64,000 bases of DNA. Source: Candidatus Poribacteria bacterium. Its GTDB lineage: Bacteria; Poribacteria; WGA-4E; GCA-2687025. A program made the translations under genes and the position numbers. Below, piece by piece: positions 21,146 through 29,219 of the stretch. The stretch lies in contig BPJZ01000003.1 of the NCBI GenBank assembly GCA_026004875.1, forward strand, positions 62,001 to 126,000. The letters are read 5' to 3'. The notes under the pieces are model-generated. The model was not told the origin of the DNA and did no database searches. It saw only the letters and a program-made list of their open reading frames with translations. The first letter of the stretch is position 1. Every line of letters starts with the position of its first letter.

Positions 21146-21877
21146 TCAGACGATCCACCAGCGGCTTGGTTCGATCGCTTCCAGCCCAAAGGAGCGGTAC
21201 TCCTCGGGCAGCGAGGCAAGCAGTTCCTGTGCCTTGCGCCCGATTGCCTCGGCGGCCAACTCGATGCAGCGGGCGCCGACCTGTGTCGAGGCATGCTTCC
21301 GCGGATCCAAGCCGGCGATTCCCGAAGGGGGCTTTGCGTCCAGGTTGATCTCCCCCTCCCCTAGCTCAGCGAGGTTCACCCGGTCCGGATAAAGAAACAG
21401 CATGTCGGAGGTCTCCCACTTGGCGGCGTGGTCGGTGTTCGACTCTTCCCCCTGGCTCAGGGTCACCTCCCAGAGCGCCACCCCTCGAACGGTTCCGTCG
21501 GCAACCACCGGCTGGAGGGCGGCGTCCATCATGGCGATCATCTCCCGAACGTTGTGGCCGGAGACGGCAACGATCACCCGAAATCCCATCGCTTTGAGCC
21601 GCTCGAAGAGCGCGCTCAGCGCCGGGATCAGATGCTGCTGGCCCCATCCATCGTGGAGGAACAGAGGGGGGTAGACGACGCCTCCGAACCGCTCCGCCGT
21701 CTTGCACAGCACCCCGTGTGCCTTGAGGGCGTCGGTCCCCAACGGGAGATGACGCCCGTGCCACTCGATCGGGCCAAACGGCACGTAGACGACCGGAAAG
21801 GCCTTCGCCCGCGCCTCTAACTGCGCCGGACGAAGAAACTGCATCTGGACTTCGCGTGAAAGTTCCGGAGAGAGCAT
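21146..21877 (-). CDS. creatininase-family amidohydrolase
   Basis: A 243-residue metal-dependent amidase of the creatininase family. GPIEWHGRHLPLGTD gives the Glu, His and Asp metal ligands, and VAVSGHN is the second conserved block, with further metal-site-type residues in ESNTDHAAKWETS. Family members act on creatinine, mycofactocin or FAPy-type deformylation substrates. No mycofactocin or riboflavin genes are seen here, so the substrate is open. The ATG at 21877 has a clear AAAGGAG upstream. cinA-like and glycosidase-like genes lie upstream on the same strand. Confidence 0.85.
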   Translation of the reverse strand: MLSPELSREVQMQFLRPAQLEARAKAFPVVYVPFGPIEWHGRHLPLGTDALKAHGVLCKTAERFGGVVYPPLFLHDGWGQQHLIPALSALFERLKAMGFRVIVAVSGHNVREMIAMMDAALQPVVADGTVRGVALWEVTLSQGEESNTDHAAKWETSDMLFLYPDRVNLAELGEGEINLDAKPPSGIAGLDPRKHASTQVGARCIELAAEAIGRKAQELLASLPEEYRSFGLEAIEPSRWWIV

Positions 21878-21955
21878 CGCTTGCTCCTTTCAAGCGGGCT
21901 AAACGGCCGGATCGCCTGGGCCGTTCTGTGCGTCCCCTCCTCTACTCGCGCCGGC

Positions 21956-22768
21956 TCACGAGGGCGTTTGGTCGAGGAGCTCCAGACGATGCCCCTTGGC
22001 CTCCAATTGCTCTTGAAGGTCCGCCAAAACAGCCCGAAGCCGGCGCCGGGCTGCCGATTCGTCCTCGTCGGCAACGAGCAGGTCCACCGTCAACCATCCC
22101 TCTCGGCGCTTGTCGGCCAATCGGGGCTTCAGATAGGCCTGAGGGAACCGGTCCGCCGTGGCCTGAAGGTAAGGGACGAGCTGGGATTCGTAGGGAATAT
22201 CGACCAGAAACCGAGCGTGTGCCGTCTTTCCAGCGCCTCGCTCCAGCATCCAGGGGGCCACGTGTTCGGCGAACACGTGACGCATCTCCCGGGGCGGGCC
22301 GGGGAGTGCGAAGAAGTCGGTTCCTTCCACGGAAAGGTGAATTCCCGGCGCCCATCCGACTGTGTTCCGCAACGGACGGGCCCCGCGCGGGAGCCTGGCC
22401 ATCCGAGCGAAGTTCCAGCGGAGCTCCGCCGGAGAGTTGAGCCCCAACCGCTGAGCGAAGTCGCAGGCGACCTCCTCGTTCGGCTCCAGGGGGACTCCGG
22501 CTAACTCGGCTAACGCCGCTGCGGTAATGTCGTCGTCGGTGGGGCCCAATCCTCCCGTGGAGACTACCACTTGGGCCCCCCGCTGGATGGACTCCCGGAA
22601 CGCCTCCACCAACGTGGGAAGCTCGTCGTGAAGCTGGGTGATCCGTCGCACGTCGCCGCCTAGTCGAACGATCTCCTGCGCCAGCTCATGGGTGTTGGTG
22701 TCCAGTGTCAGGCCGTAGACGACCTCGGTGCCGATCGCGTACAGCTCCACAGACAGCCGACGAGCCAT
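21956..22768 (-). CDS. CinA-like molybdopterin-binding domain protein
   Basis: A 270-residue COG1058-type protein corresponding to the N-terminal domain of CinA (MoeA/MogA-like fold), without the C-terminal nicotinamide-nucleotide amidase domain. Visible motifs are AIGTEVVYGLTLDTNTHELA, VVVSTGGLGPTDDDITAAAL and FALPGPPREMRHVF, all diagnostic of the family. Stand-alone members are thought to hydrolyse ADP-ribose-type or nicotinamide nucleotide metabolites. It ends about 80 bases before the creatininase start and begins 8 bases after the glycosidase-like gene ends, consistent with one transcript. Confidence 0.85.
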   Translation of the reverse strand: MARRLSVELYAIGTEVVYGLTLDTNTHELAQEIVRLGGDVRRITQLHDELPTLVEAFRESIQRGAQVVVSTGGLGPTDDDITAAALAELAGVPLEPNEEVACDFAQRLGLNSPAELRWNFARMARLPRGARPLRNTVGWAPGIHLSVEGTDFFALPGPPREMRHVFAEHVAPWMLERGAGKTAHARFLVDIPYESQLVPYLQATADRFPQAYLKPRLADKRREGWLTVDLLVADEDESAARRRLRAVLADLQEQLEAKGHRLELLDQTPS

Positions 22769-22775
22769 CGGATCG

Positions 22776-24461
22776 CTATCCTCCTCGCGCGGTGGCTAAA
22801 ACCTCCGCGACCGTCGGGTTGGGGCTCCGAATCGCTTCCGGCGAGTAGACTGTCAGCGTCGGGATCGCCCCCTGGACCGCATGGGCGCGGATACGAATGC
22901 GCTCCTCTTCGGTGCTCCCGCTCAGTTTGGAGTACCCGATCGAGCGGCACCAGCGGCCGAATATCCGCTCGTTCAACGGGATAAGACCGTCCTCTACGAG
23001 TCGGGCCAGCTCCGGAAGGTTGGTCTGCCAGCTTCGGAACAGATGGGCCTGGGTGACGCCGTGGTGTCGAGCGGTGACCTCGTTGCGCCCCTCTCCGCCG
23101 ACCAGAAGCCCACGACCGATTCGGCTCAGCTCCGCGATCAGCCGGGCCATTCCTTCCGCCGGCGTCTGGTTCTCCACCAGGGCGTTGGCGGTGTTCCAGG
23201 CGCAAAGGGTGACGTCGACGAAAACGGCCTCCAGTCCGAGCTCCTCAACGGCACGGGCCGTCTCCTCTTTGAGCACCGAACGCCACATCGCCAGGCCGGG
23301 GTGAATCTTCACCATCACCTTTTTGTCCCGATGGAGCAGCCGACTCCGATTCGACTCCGGAACGGGCAGCGAACGGCCAGGAACCCAGGTCCACCCCTGT
23401 ACCCGCCCGGTCTCGATGTCCCGGTACTGAAAATCCCGAAAGAGGGGATACGTGGGATGGGTCGGGTCCATGTCAATGGCGTTGAAGTGGGGCATCACTC
23501 GGAAGCCACGCCGCTGAGCCTCCCGAATAAACGCCCTCCCTTCTTCGCTCGGTCGGAAGGTCGGGTAGTTCTCGTCGTACGGATCGGTTCGCCAGTTGGG
23601 AAGGTGAATCAAGACGGTCTGCGGGTCGATCCGTTGCTCCTGGATGGCCTGGAGGATCTCGACGTTTGTCGGCAGCCAACAGAAGGCCAATCGGAGCTGG
23701 TTCAACCACTCTGGGCGGCCCTCTAGCGCCGTCCGATGCCGCTCGGCCCACAGCTCCCGATACCGATCGGCCGCTGCGGTCCATTCCCCCGAATACGGCT
23801 CAATGCGCCAGCGGACCCCACCGGCGGCTAGGTTCTGGTGGACGGGGCCGTAGGCCTCCGTCTCGAGCCCCAGCGCATGGGCGTGTCCCGGAACACCGAC
23901 CGTCAAGCTCTTGTACCGGAAATGGTCGTCAGGATCGAGAATCAACAGACCACTCGTGCCGCCGTCTAGGGCACAGAATCCCGCCTCCCACTGAAACGGC
24001 CAATGCCAGCGCGACTGGTGGAGAAGCGGATCGTCCAGCGGCAGCCGCACCCCCTGAAAGAACGGCGCCACCAATCGGACAGAAGGATCCACCCCGACAA
24101 GAGGCCATCGACACCCGCGCAGACCCGGACGCGAGGAATACCCGCTCGCCTCAATCACGATCCCACCGGACTCCGGCTCCTCCGCCACTCGCACGATCCC
24201 GTCCCCATGCCAGCTGTGAATCCGAATCTCAGCCTCATGCTCGTTCCAAGCGTAAAGCTGAACGGAGTCGCCGATCTCTCGGCCCAGCGGAACCGTCTCG
24301 CCCCGGAGGAAGACTAGATATAACGGTGCGACGGTCTCTGGATTTGCCTCGATCCACCGTCGGCCTGTGTGGTCCCAAAGCCCAACGAGCACCCCCTGTT
24401 CCCACTCGGCCTGAAGGCGGCTGGTTTTGACGCTCATCTGTTGGCCGGAGATGCGAATCAT
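22776..24461 (-). CDS. glycoside hydrolase-like protein (DUF6259 type)
   Basis: A protein of 561 residues with an N-terminal beta-rich region and a C-terminal TIM-barrel-like half (strands such as TVLIHLPNWRTD, FRVMPHFNAIDMD, LEAVFVDVTLCAWN, RGLLVGGEGRNE). The layout resembles DUF6259-type glycosidase-like proteins of carbohydrate-degrading bacteria. Acidic residues at barrel strand ends (FVDVT; GGEGRNE) could be catalytic, which is inference. No signal peptide is seen. ATG 24461 is preferred over a TTG at 24506. It is the first gene of a minus-strand group with cinA-like and creatininase genes. Confidence 0.6.
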   Translation of the reverse strand: MIRISGQQMSVKTSRLQAEWEQGVLVGLWDHTGRRWIEANPETVAPLYLVFLRGETVPLGREIGDSVQLYAWNEHEAEIRIHSWHGDGIVRVAEEPESGGIVIEASGYSSRPGLRGCRWPLVGVDPSVRLVAPFFQGVRLPLDDPLLHQSRWHWPFQWEAGFCALDGGTSGLLILDPDDHFRYKSLTVGVPGHAHALGLETEAYGPVHQNLAAGGVRWRIEPYSGEWTAAADRYRELWAERHRTALEGRPEWLNQLRLAFCWLPTNVEILQAIQEQRIDPQTVLIHLPNWRTDPYDENYPTFRPSEEGRAFIREAQRRGFRVMPHFNAIDMDPTHPTYPLFRDFQYRDIETGRVQGWTWVPGRSLPVPESNRSRLLHRDKKVMVKIHPGLAMWRSVLKEETARAVEELGLEAVFVDVTLCAWNTANALVENQTPAEGMARLIAELSRIGRGLLVGGEGRNEVTARHHGVTQAHLFRSWQTNLPELARLVEDGLIPLNERIFGRWCRSIGYSKLSGSTEEERIRIRAHAVQGAIPTLTVYSPEAIRSPNPTVAEVLATARGG

Positions 24462-24594
24462 CGTTCGTCCATTCCCGTGGGAGACCCCCAGCTGGAAAAA
24501 CGGCAACCTGAAGACCTAAGCCATCTTCGGCCAAAGTAGAGCTTCCGCGTCTTAAGGTCAAGGGCCGGGCGTTAAGGGCTTTCTTTGCCGGACT

Positions 24595-24616
24595 GGCAAC
24601 GTTACCTTTCGTTGCC
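24595..24616. promoter_or_regulatory. inverted repeat overlapping the copper-operon promoter
   Basis: GGCAACG (24595-24601) and CGTTGCC (24610-24616) are perfect 7-base inverted arms separated by eight bases, followed by TTTT. The right arm overlaps the -35 element of the promoter proposed at 24612-24640. It could be a repressor operator for the copper-type operon, or part of a terminator-like hairpin of neighbouring transcription. The overlap with the promoter favours an operator. Confidence 0.4.
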
Positions 24617-24640
24617 TTTTCCGATCTAGGCCGTTATACT
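24612..24640 (+). promoter_or_regulatory. sigma-70-type promoter of the copper-type operon
   Basis: TTGCCT (24612-24617), a 17-base spacer and TATACT (24635-24640) match housekeeping promoter elements at 4/6 and 5/6. The -10 is about 36 bases upstream of the GTG at 24676, and no other gene lies between. Confidence 0.5.
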
Positions 24641-24675
24641 CCTCTCTGAGAACCGAACCGGTGAGGTGAATCCTG

Positions 24676-25083
24676 GTGCGCAGTCGTCCGTCCCTTTTGG
24701 GCCTAGTTATCACGCTGGCGTTGGTCGTCGGCGTAGTTTCGCTGACCCCCTGCATTGGGCCGGAAGAGTGTATCGGCTCTGGGGGGCACGTCCACTGCCC
24801 GGCACACCGGGGCTCTGCTGGGGCTGATCACCCGACTCGTCATCCCTTCTCTCAAGAGCGGGCCCATCAACTGGTCTGCGGAAGCTCAGCCCTTCCGGGC
24901 GTCTCCCCGCCGACCGTTCTCTGCGCCCCGTGTGGGGTGTTGTCGCTCCTTCCTCTGGACGCCGGAGGGATAAGACTTCCCCTTCCGTCAAGCACCTGGG
25001 TGGGAGTCCCCCTGGAGGGCTCTGCTTTCCTTCTGGTAGAGGTTCCTCGCCCGCAGAGTGCCCGCGCTCCGCCCCTCGTTTGA
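24676..25083 (+). CDS. small secreted Cys/His-rich protein
   Basis: A 135-residue protein from a GTG start preceded by GAGGTGAAT. An N-terminal signal or anchor helix (LLGLVITLALVVGVVSL) is followed by TPCIGPEECIGSGGHVHCPAH, a Cys/His cluster able to bind metal, and a C-terminal ARAPPLV. Small proteins with a signal helix, an HxHCP-type cluster and an RAPP tail occur in copper operons (DUF2946-like); the resemblance is by eye only. It is the first gene of a run leading to a Met/His-rich lipoprotein, TolC-family protein and multicopper oxidase. The far C-terminal half has no recognisable domain and a frame error cannot be excluded. Confidence 0.45.
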   Translation: MRSRPSLLGLVITLALVVGVVSLTPCIGPEECIGSGGHVHCPAHRGSAGADHPTRHPFSQERAHQLVCGSSALPGVSPPTVLCAPCGVLSLLPLDAGGIRLPLPSSTWVGVPLEGSAFLLVEVPRPQSARAPPLV

Positions 25084-25148
25084 TCTTCTTTCCGCTTTGT
25101 TTTCAATCGCTTGTCCTGTTGTAGTCCCACAGACGATGGGAGACGGCC

Positions 25149-25514
25149 ATGTCTTTTCGGCAGCTTTTTCACTGGGGAACGCTTTTTCTCGTGCTGCTTG
25201 GGTTCAGCGCTTGTGGTAGGGCTTCGTTGCCCAGCTTTTCGGAAAATCATCCGGCCAATCCGGAGGCTCCTTCCGCTCCGGCGGTGGAGGCCCCGACGGT
25301 TCTTCGCGATCCGGTGCCCATTGATCCCGTCCTGCTGACTCCTCCGGGCGAGTCGTCGGCCGCGCCGGAGGGTGGCCCGATGCGAATGGAGGGCCATTCG
25401 ATGGAGGGGCACTCGATGGAAGGAGTGGGAGAGATGGGCGCCCCTGAGGGAGCGCCTCATCCGACCCCGGAAGCGGAGTCTGAAGACGCAAGCCCGTCCC
25501 ACCATCACCACTGA
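25149..25514 (+). CDS. Met/His-rich lipoprotein
   Basis: A 121-residue lipoprotein: signal peptide with lipobox LGFSAC (Cys at about residue 22), a Pro/Ala/Glu-rich linker, then MRMEGHSMEGHSMEGVGEM and a C-terminal SPSHHHH. Clustered Met and His in an exported protein suggest binding of Cu(I)/Cu(II). Two near-identical EGHSM repeats occur back to back. It is followed 25 bases later by a TolC-family gene and then a multicopper oxidase, which supports a copper role. No named family was recognised. Confidence 0.7.
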   Translation: MSFRQLFHWGTLFLVLLGFSACGRASLPSFSENHPANPEAPSAPAVEAPTVLRDPVPIDPVLLTPPGESSAAPEGGPMRMEGHSMEGHSMEGVGEMGAPEGAPHPTPEAESEDASPSHHHH

Positions 25515-25539
25515 GCCGAAGAGAGGAGGAGAAGGGACC

Positions 25540-26985
25540 ATGCGCAGAGTTCACGGGAGCCTCTGGATCGGCTTGACGGCCGCTCTTTTTCTGGGCGGTT
25601 GTGCCGGGGCGATCCAGGAAGGCGCCTTCCGATCCGTGGAGCGGACCGTTCAGGAGCGTTCTGGCCTCTTGGTGGAACGGTTGGCCTTCGGTTCGGAGGC
25701 GGAGGAGCGGGTCGCTCGCTCGGTTCAGGAGCTGCTTGAGGCGCCCCTGACCGAGGAGAACGCTGTGCGGATTGCGCTGTTGAACAACCGGGAGCTTCAA
25801 GCGGCCTATGAGGAGTTGGGGGTCGTCGCTGCCGACTGGCTCGACGCTGGACTGGTGGAAAACCCGGTCTTACGAGGCAGTGCTGGCTTTCCGACCGCCG
25901 AGGAGGATTCCGGCTCCGATGGAACCGGTCCGGACCTGCTGGCTGAAGTGGAGTGGAACGTTCTCAGTCTTTTCACGCGGTCGCTGCGACGAGGGAGCGT
26001 CGGTCCGAAGGTAGCAGCCGCCCAGGCGCGGGTTGCGGCTGCCGTCTTGGAGACGGTCCGTCGGGTCCGGAGGGCGTATGCTGAAGTACAGGCGGCGGAG
26101 GCCCGGGTGGAGCTGTTTCAGCAGGCTACAGCAGCTGCGGAGGCGGCGGAACTGCTCGCTCAGCGGCTCCGAGAGGCGGGAAACATCCCCGAGTTTGATC
26201 GGCTGGCGCAGATCTCCTTCGCCCAGCAGATGCGGATCTCCTTGGAGCAGGCGATTGCCGCCAGGGATGCGGCTAGGGAGCGGCTCAATGCTCTGCTAGG
26301 CCTGTGGGGACCTCAAACAGGCTGGACGCTCAGCGGAGAACGGCTTTCCGACCCGCCGGAGACGCTCGAGTTGCCGGAGAACCTGGAAGCGGAGGCTGTC
26401 CGCCGGAGCTTGGAGCTGGCCGCGCTCCGTCAGGAGATCGAAGCCGAAGCCAAGCGCCTTGGATTGCTGAACGCGACCCGCTGGGTTCAGGACCTGGAGC
26501 TGAGCGTGGAGACAGAACGCCAGGACGGCGAATGGGAGGCCGGACCGGGCCTGAGACTGCCGCTGCCGTTGTTCGACCGTAAGCAGGGGCAACGAGCTGC
26601 CGCGGAGGCGCGACTTCGTCAACTGGCCCATCGGTACACCGCCCAGGCGGTAGCCGTTCGCGCTGCGGCCCGAACGGCCCAACGCCGGTTGATCGCCGCT
26701 CATCGCATCGCGCAGTACTATCGGAGCTCGGTTCTGCCGCTTCATGAGCGGCTCGTCGAGCGGGCTCTGCTCCGGTACAACGCGATGCAGATCGGCGTCT
26801 TTCAGTTGCTCGCCGCTAAGCAGGCTCAGGTTCAGGCCGCGGACCGGTACACCGAGGCGCTGCGCGAGTACTGGCAGGCCTGGTACGACCTTCAAGCGTT
26901 GCAAAGTGGGACGACGTTGGAGCTCGTCTCCTCTCCGCTTCCAGCAGCGATGGAAGCCACCCCCTCTGCGGAAGGAGGACACTAA
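25540..26985 (+). CDS. TolC-family outer-membrane efflux lipoprotein
   Basis: A 481-residue outer-membrane channel protein of the CusC/OprM group, lipoprotein type (LFLGGC, Cys at about residue 21). The repeated TolC features are visible: NAVRIALLNNRELQAAYEELGV in the first half, a long coiled coil, LPLFDRKQGQRAAAEARLRQLA in the second, and a final RYNAMQIGVFQLLAAKQAQ helix. The ATG at 25540 follows GAGGAGGAGAAGG. No RND pump or membrane-fusion gene lies beside it, so a pump must be encoded elsewhere, or the protein serves copper export in another way. Confidence 0.88.
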   Translation: MRRVHGSLWIGLTAALFLGGCAGAIQEGAFRSVERTVQERSGLLVERLAFGSEAEERVARSVQELLEAPLTEENAVRIALLNNRELQAAYEELGVVAADWLDAGLVENPVLRGSAGFPTAEEDSGSDGTGPDLLAEVEWNVLSLFTRSLRRGSVGPKVAAAQARVAAAVLETVRRVRRAYAEVQAAEARVELFQQATAAAEAAELLAQRLREAGNIPEFDRLAQISFAQQMRISLEQAIAARDAARERLNALLGLWGPQTGWTLSGERLSDPPETLELPENLEAEAVRRSLELAALRQEIEAEAKRLGLLNATRWVQDLELSVETERQDGEWEAGPGLRLPLPLFDRKQGQRAAAEARLRQLAHRYTAQAVAVRAAARTAQRRLIAAHRIAQYYRSSVLPLHERLVERALLRYNAMQIGVFQLLAAKQAQVQAADRYTEALREYWQAWYDLQALQSGTTLELVSSPLPAAMEATPSAEGGH

Positions 26986-26987
26986 AG

Positions 26988-28316
26988 ATGAAGCGACGGG
27001 AGCTGTTTCAGTGGGGCGCGCTGGCCGGGGGCGCCCTGTTGCTGGGATCGTCCGGCCGTGCTCAAACCCCGACCAACCGCCGGTGGGAGGCCAGCTACGC
27101 TGGAACCCTGGGACAAAAGCCCCAAGAGCCCGGGCTCCCCGGCAAACACTATACGCCGGTGAAGACCCCCAACAACCGGAGCCTGCCGTTTCGGATCGTA
27201 GACGGCGTAAAGGTGTTCCACCTGGTCGCCGAAGAGGTCTGGCACGAATTTGCGCCCGGCCTCAAGGCCCAATGTTGGGGGTACAACGGGGACACCCCCG
27301 GTCCCACGATCGAGGCGGTTGAAGGCGATCACATTCGGATCTACGTCACCAACCGTCTCCCGGCGCCGACCTCGGTTCACTGGCATGGGGTGTTCCTCCC
27401 CAACGGAATGGACGGCGTGAGCGGCCTGACACAACCTCACATCCTTCCCGGCGAGACCTTTGTCTACGAGTGGGTCGTTCGCCAGACGGGAACCTACCTT
27501 TACCACTCACACCACAACACGATGGTCCAGGAGGGAATGGGACTGGTCGGGCTGATGGTCTTCCACCCGCGCCGTCCGGCGCCGGAGGAGCAGGTCCAGC
27601 GCGACTACGCGCTGCTGCTGAACGAGTGGCGGATTGATCCGGGCACCTATCGTCCTAATCCCAATGAGATGACCGACTTCAACATCTTGACGATCAACGG
27701 AAAGGCCTTTCCGGCGACCGAACCGTTGCTTGCCGAGGTCGGCGATCGGGTCCGGGTGCGGATCGGCAATCTGAGCGCCATGAGCCACCACCCGATCCAC
27801 CTTCACGGGCACGCCTTTAAGATCGTCGAAACGGACGGAGGAAAGCTCCCCTCCAGCGCCCAGTGGTGGGAGACGACCGTCCTCGTTCCCGTCGGAAGCA
27901 CGCGGACGATCGAGTTCGTCGCCACAGAACCGGGAGACTGGGCGATGCACTGCCATATGACCCACCACATCATGAATCAGATGGGCCACGATTTCCCGAA
28001 CATGGTGGGGATCAACCCGCGTGGACTGGATCGCCAGATTGGCCGTCTAGTGCCCGGTTACATGACGATGGGACAAGATGGCGGCGAAGGGATGGCCGAG
28101 CACATCGCGATGGGTCACATGCCGATCCCGGAGAACAGCATCCCGATGCTCAGTGCCGAAGGGCCGTTCAGCTACATGACGATGGGCGGTATGGCCACGG
28201 TTGTTAAGGTCCGCGAGCGGCTGGAAGGGGATCGTGATCCGGGATGGTACCGGCATCCGGAGGGCACCGTCGCCCGTCTTGCGACCGACGAGGAGATCGC
28301 TCGCGATCTGGAGTAA
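26988..28316 (+). CDS. two-domain multicopper oxidase
   Basis: A 442-residue exported copper oxidase. The N-terminus has KRRELFQW followed by a hydrophobic stretch, a weak twin-arginine-type signal. Copper ligands are complete: HWHG and YHSHH in the first cupredoxin domain, HPIHLHGH and HCHMTHHIMNQM (type-1 Cys, His and Met) in the second. There is no middle domain. It has a Met/His-rich C-terminal tail (YMTMGQDGGEGMAEHIAMGH). Such enzymes oxidise Cu(I) or metals and organics in the periplasm. The start lies 2 bases after the TolC-family stop, with GGAGG within that gene. Confidence 0.92.
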   Translation: MKRRELFQWGALAGGALLLGSSGRAQTPTNRRWEASYAGTLGQKPQEPGLPGKHYTPVKTPNNRSLPFRIVDGVKVFHLVAEEVWHEFAPGLKAQCWGYNGDTPGPTIEAVEGDHIRIYVTNRLPAPTSVHWHGVFLPNGMDGVSGLTQPHILPGETFVYEWVVRQTGTYLYHSHHNTMVQEGMGLVGLMVFHPRRPAPEEQVQRDYALLLNEWRIDPGTYRPNPNEMTDFNILTINGKAFPATEPLLAEVGDRVRVRIGNLSAMSHHPIHLHGHAFKIVETDGGKLPSSAQWWETTVLVPVGSTRTIEFVATEPGDWAMHCHMTHHIMNQMGHDFPNMVGINPRGLDRQIGRLVPGYMTMGQDGGEGMAEHIAMGHMPIPENSIPMLSAEGPFSYMTMGGMATVVKVRERLEGDRDPGWYRHPEGTVARLATDEEIARDLE

Positions 28317-28403
28317 AAGCGCTGCTCAGAGGTGGAGAGGGGGGAACACGGCTGCTGCTCTCCCTCCTCCCCTGCTGCTCTCCCTCCTCCCCCCTCTGGG
28401 CCG

Positions 28404-29180
28404 CTACAGACGAAACTGAATCGCCGTCTGAAAGGCGACGTCGGTCGGCTCGACGCCGGAGGGCGGCCGGCTGTCGTGTCGGAGCACTAAGCCCACTGGG
28501 AGTGTGATCCGTTGTGAGAGGGCTGCCGAGAGCGTCAGTTCGCTGAGCAAACGGAAGTCGTCCCAGTTCCCCCAGCGAGGTTGGATGAAGACGGTCTCCT
28601 TCATCAAGGCCCTTTGGCTCAGGGGCAGTTCAACGCTCAGATAACTAGAAAGGCGCACCCCTTGCGCCACTGCGCCCGCATCCGGTTCGGCCCCGGTCCG
28701 CAACCGTTCGTATTCGCCCATCACAGCAACGCCCAGCGCGACGAAGCTACCCCTTCCCATCTCCTGCTGAAAACGCGGCCCGCTTCCCACCAGGGCCCGA
28801 AGCGCCAGGCGGCGGAACTCGTCGAACTCATACTGGGCGAACCACTCCCATTGCCAAGGGAGGGCTAGCGTGTGTCTGTATCGAATGTGGATAAAGGTCG
28901 CGTTAGCAAAGCGACGTTGTGTCCGGCGTCCTTGAGCGCGCAACTCCGACCGGAGAACGCCCAACAACAGCCCTGACTTGGAGAGGTGGGCGAGCTGACC
29001 TCGGCTCTGAAACTGCGTCAGCGCCGTGTTGCCACTCCGCAGGTCCAACGAAAGTTGAGCCGAGCCGCTCCAGCCGGCTGGAAGGCTCCGGGCAAGCGGC
29101 AACACGTTGACGATCTGCGCCTGCGTTGGTGCTGTGGCGAGCAACAGCCCGATCAAGAGCGCCGTTCTCGCTCGGCTCAC
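28404..29180 (-). CDS. outer-membrane beta-barrel protein, DUF481-like
   Basis: A 258-residue exported protein with a signal peptide (ALLIGLLLATAPTQAQ) and alternating hydrophobic strands ending in IQFRL, the usual barrel C-terminus. The opening SGSAQLSLDLRSGNTALTQFQ resembles the DUF481 salt-induced barrel family, 'GSxxLGxxxxxGNTxxxxxx'. GTG start at 29180. It lies 39 bases downstream of an oxidoreductase gene on the same strand, and converges on the copper-type operon. A short duplicated 21-base unit (28352-28393) lies between the convergent stops. Confidence 0.68.
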   Translation of the reverse strand: MSRARTALLIGLLLATAPTQAQIVNVLPLARSLPAGWSGSAQLSLDLRSGNTALTQFQSRGQLAHLSKSGLLLGVLRSELRAQGRRTQRRFANATFIHIRYRHTLALPWQWEWFAQYEFDEFRRLALRALVGSGPRFQQEMGRGSFVALGVAVMGEYERLRTGAEPDAGAVAQGVRLSSYLSVELPLSQRALMKETVFIQPRWGNWDDFRLLSELTLSAALSQRITLPVGLVLRHDSRPPSGVEPTDVAFQTAIQFRL

Positions 29181-29219
29181 TGCGCCTCCTCGTGCTCGAA
29201 AGGGGGCTCCCGTTGCGGC

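Noticed and set aside
28350-28395. CRISPR-like or satellite repeat
   Set aside because: Only two adjacent copies of a 21-base pyrimidine-rich unit, without spacers.
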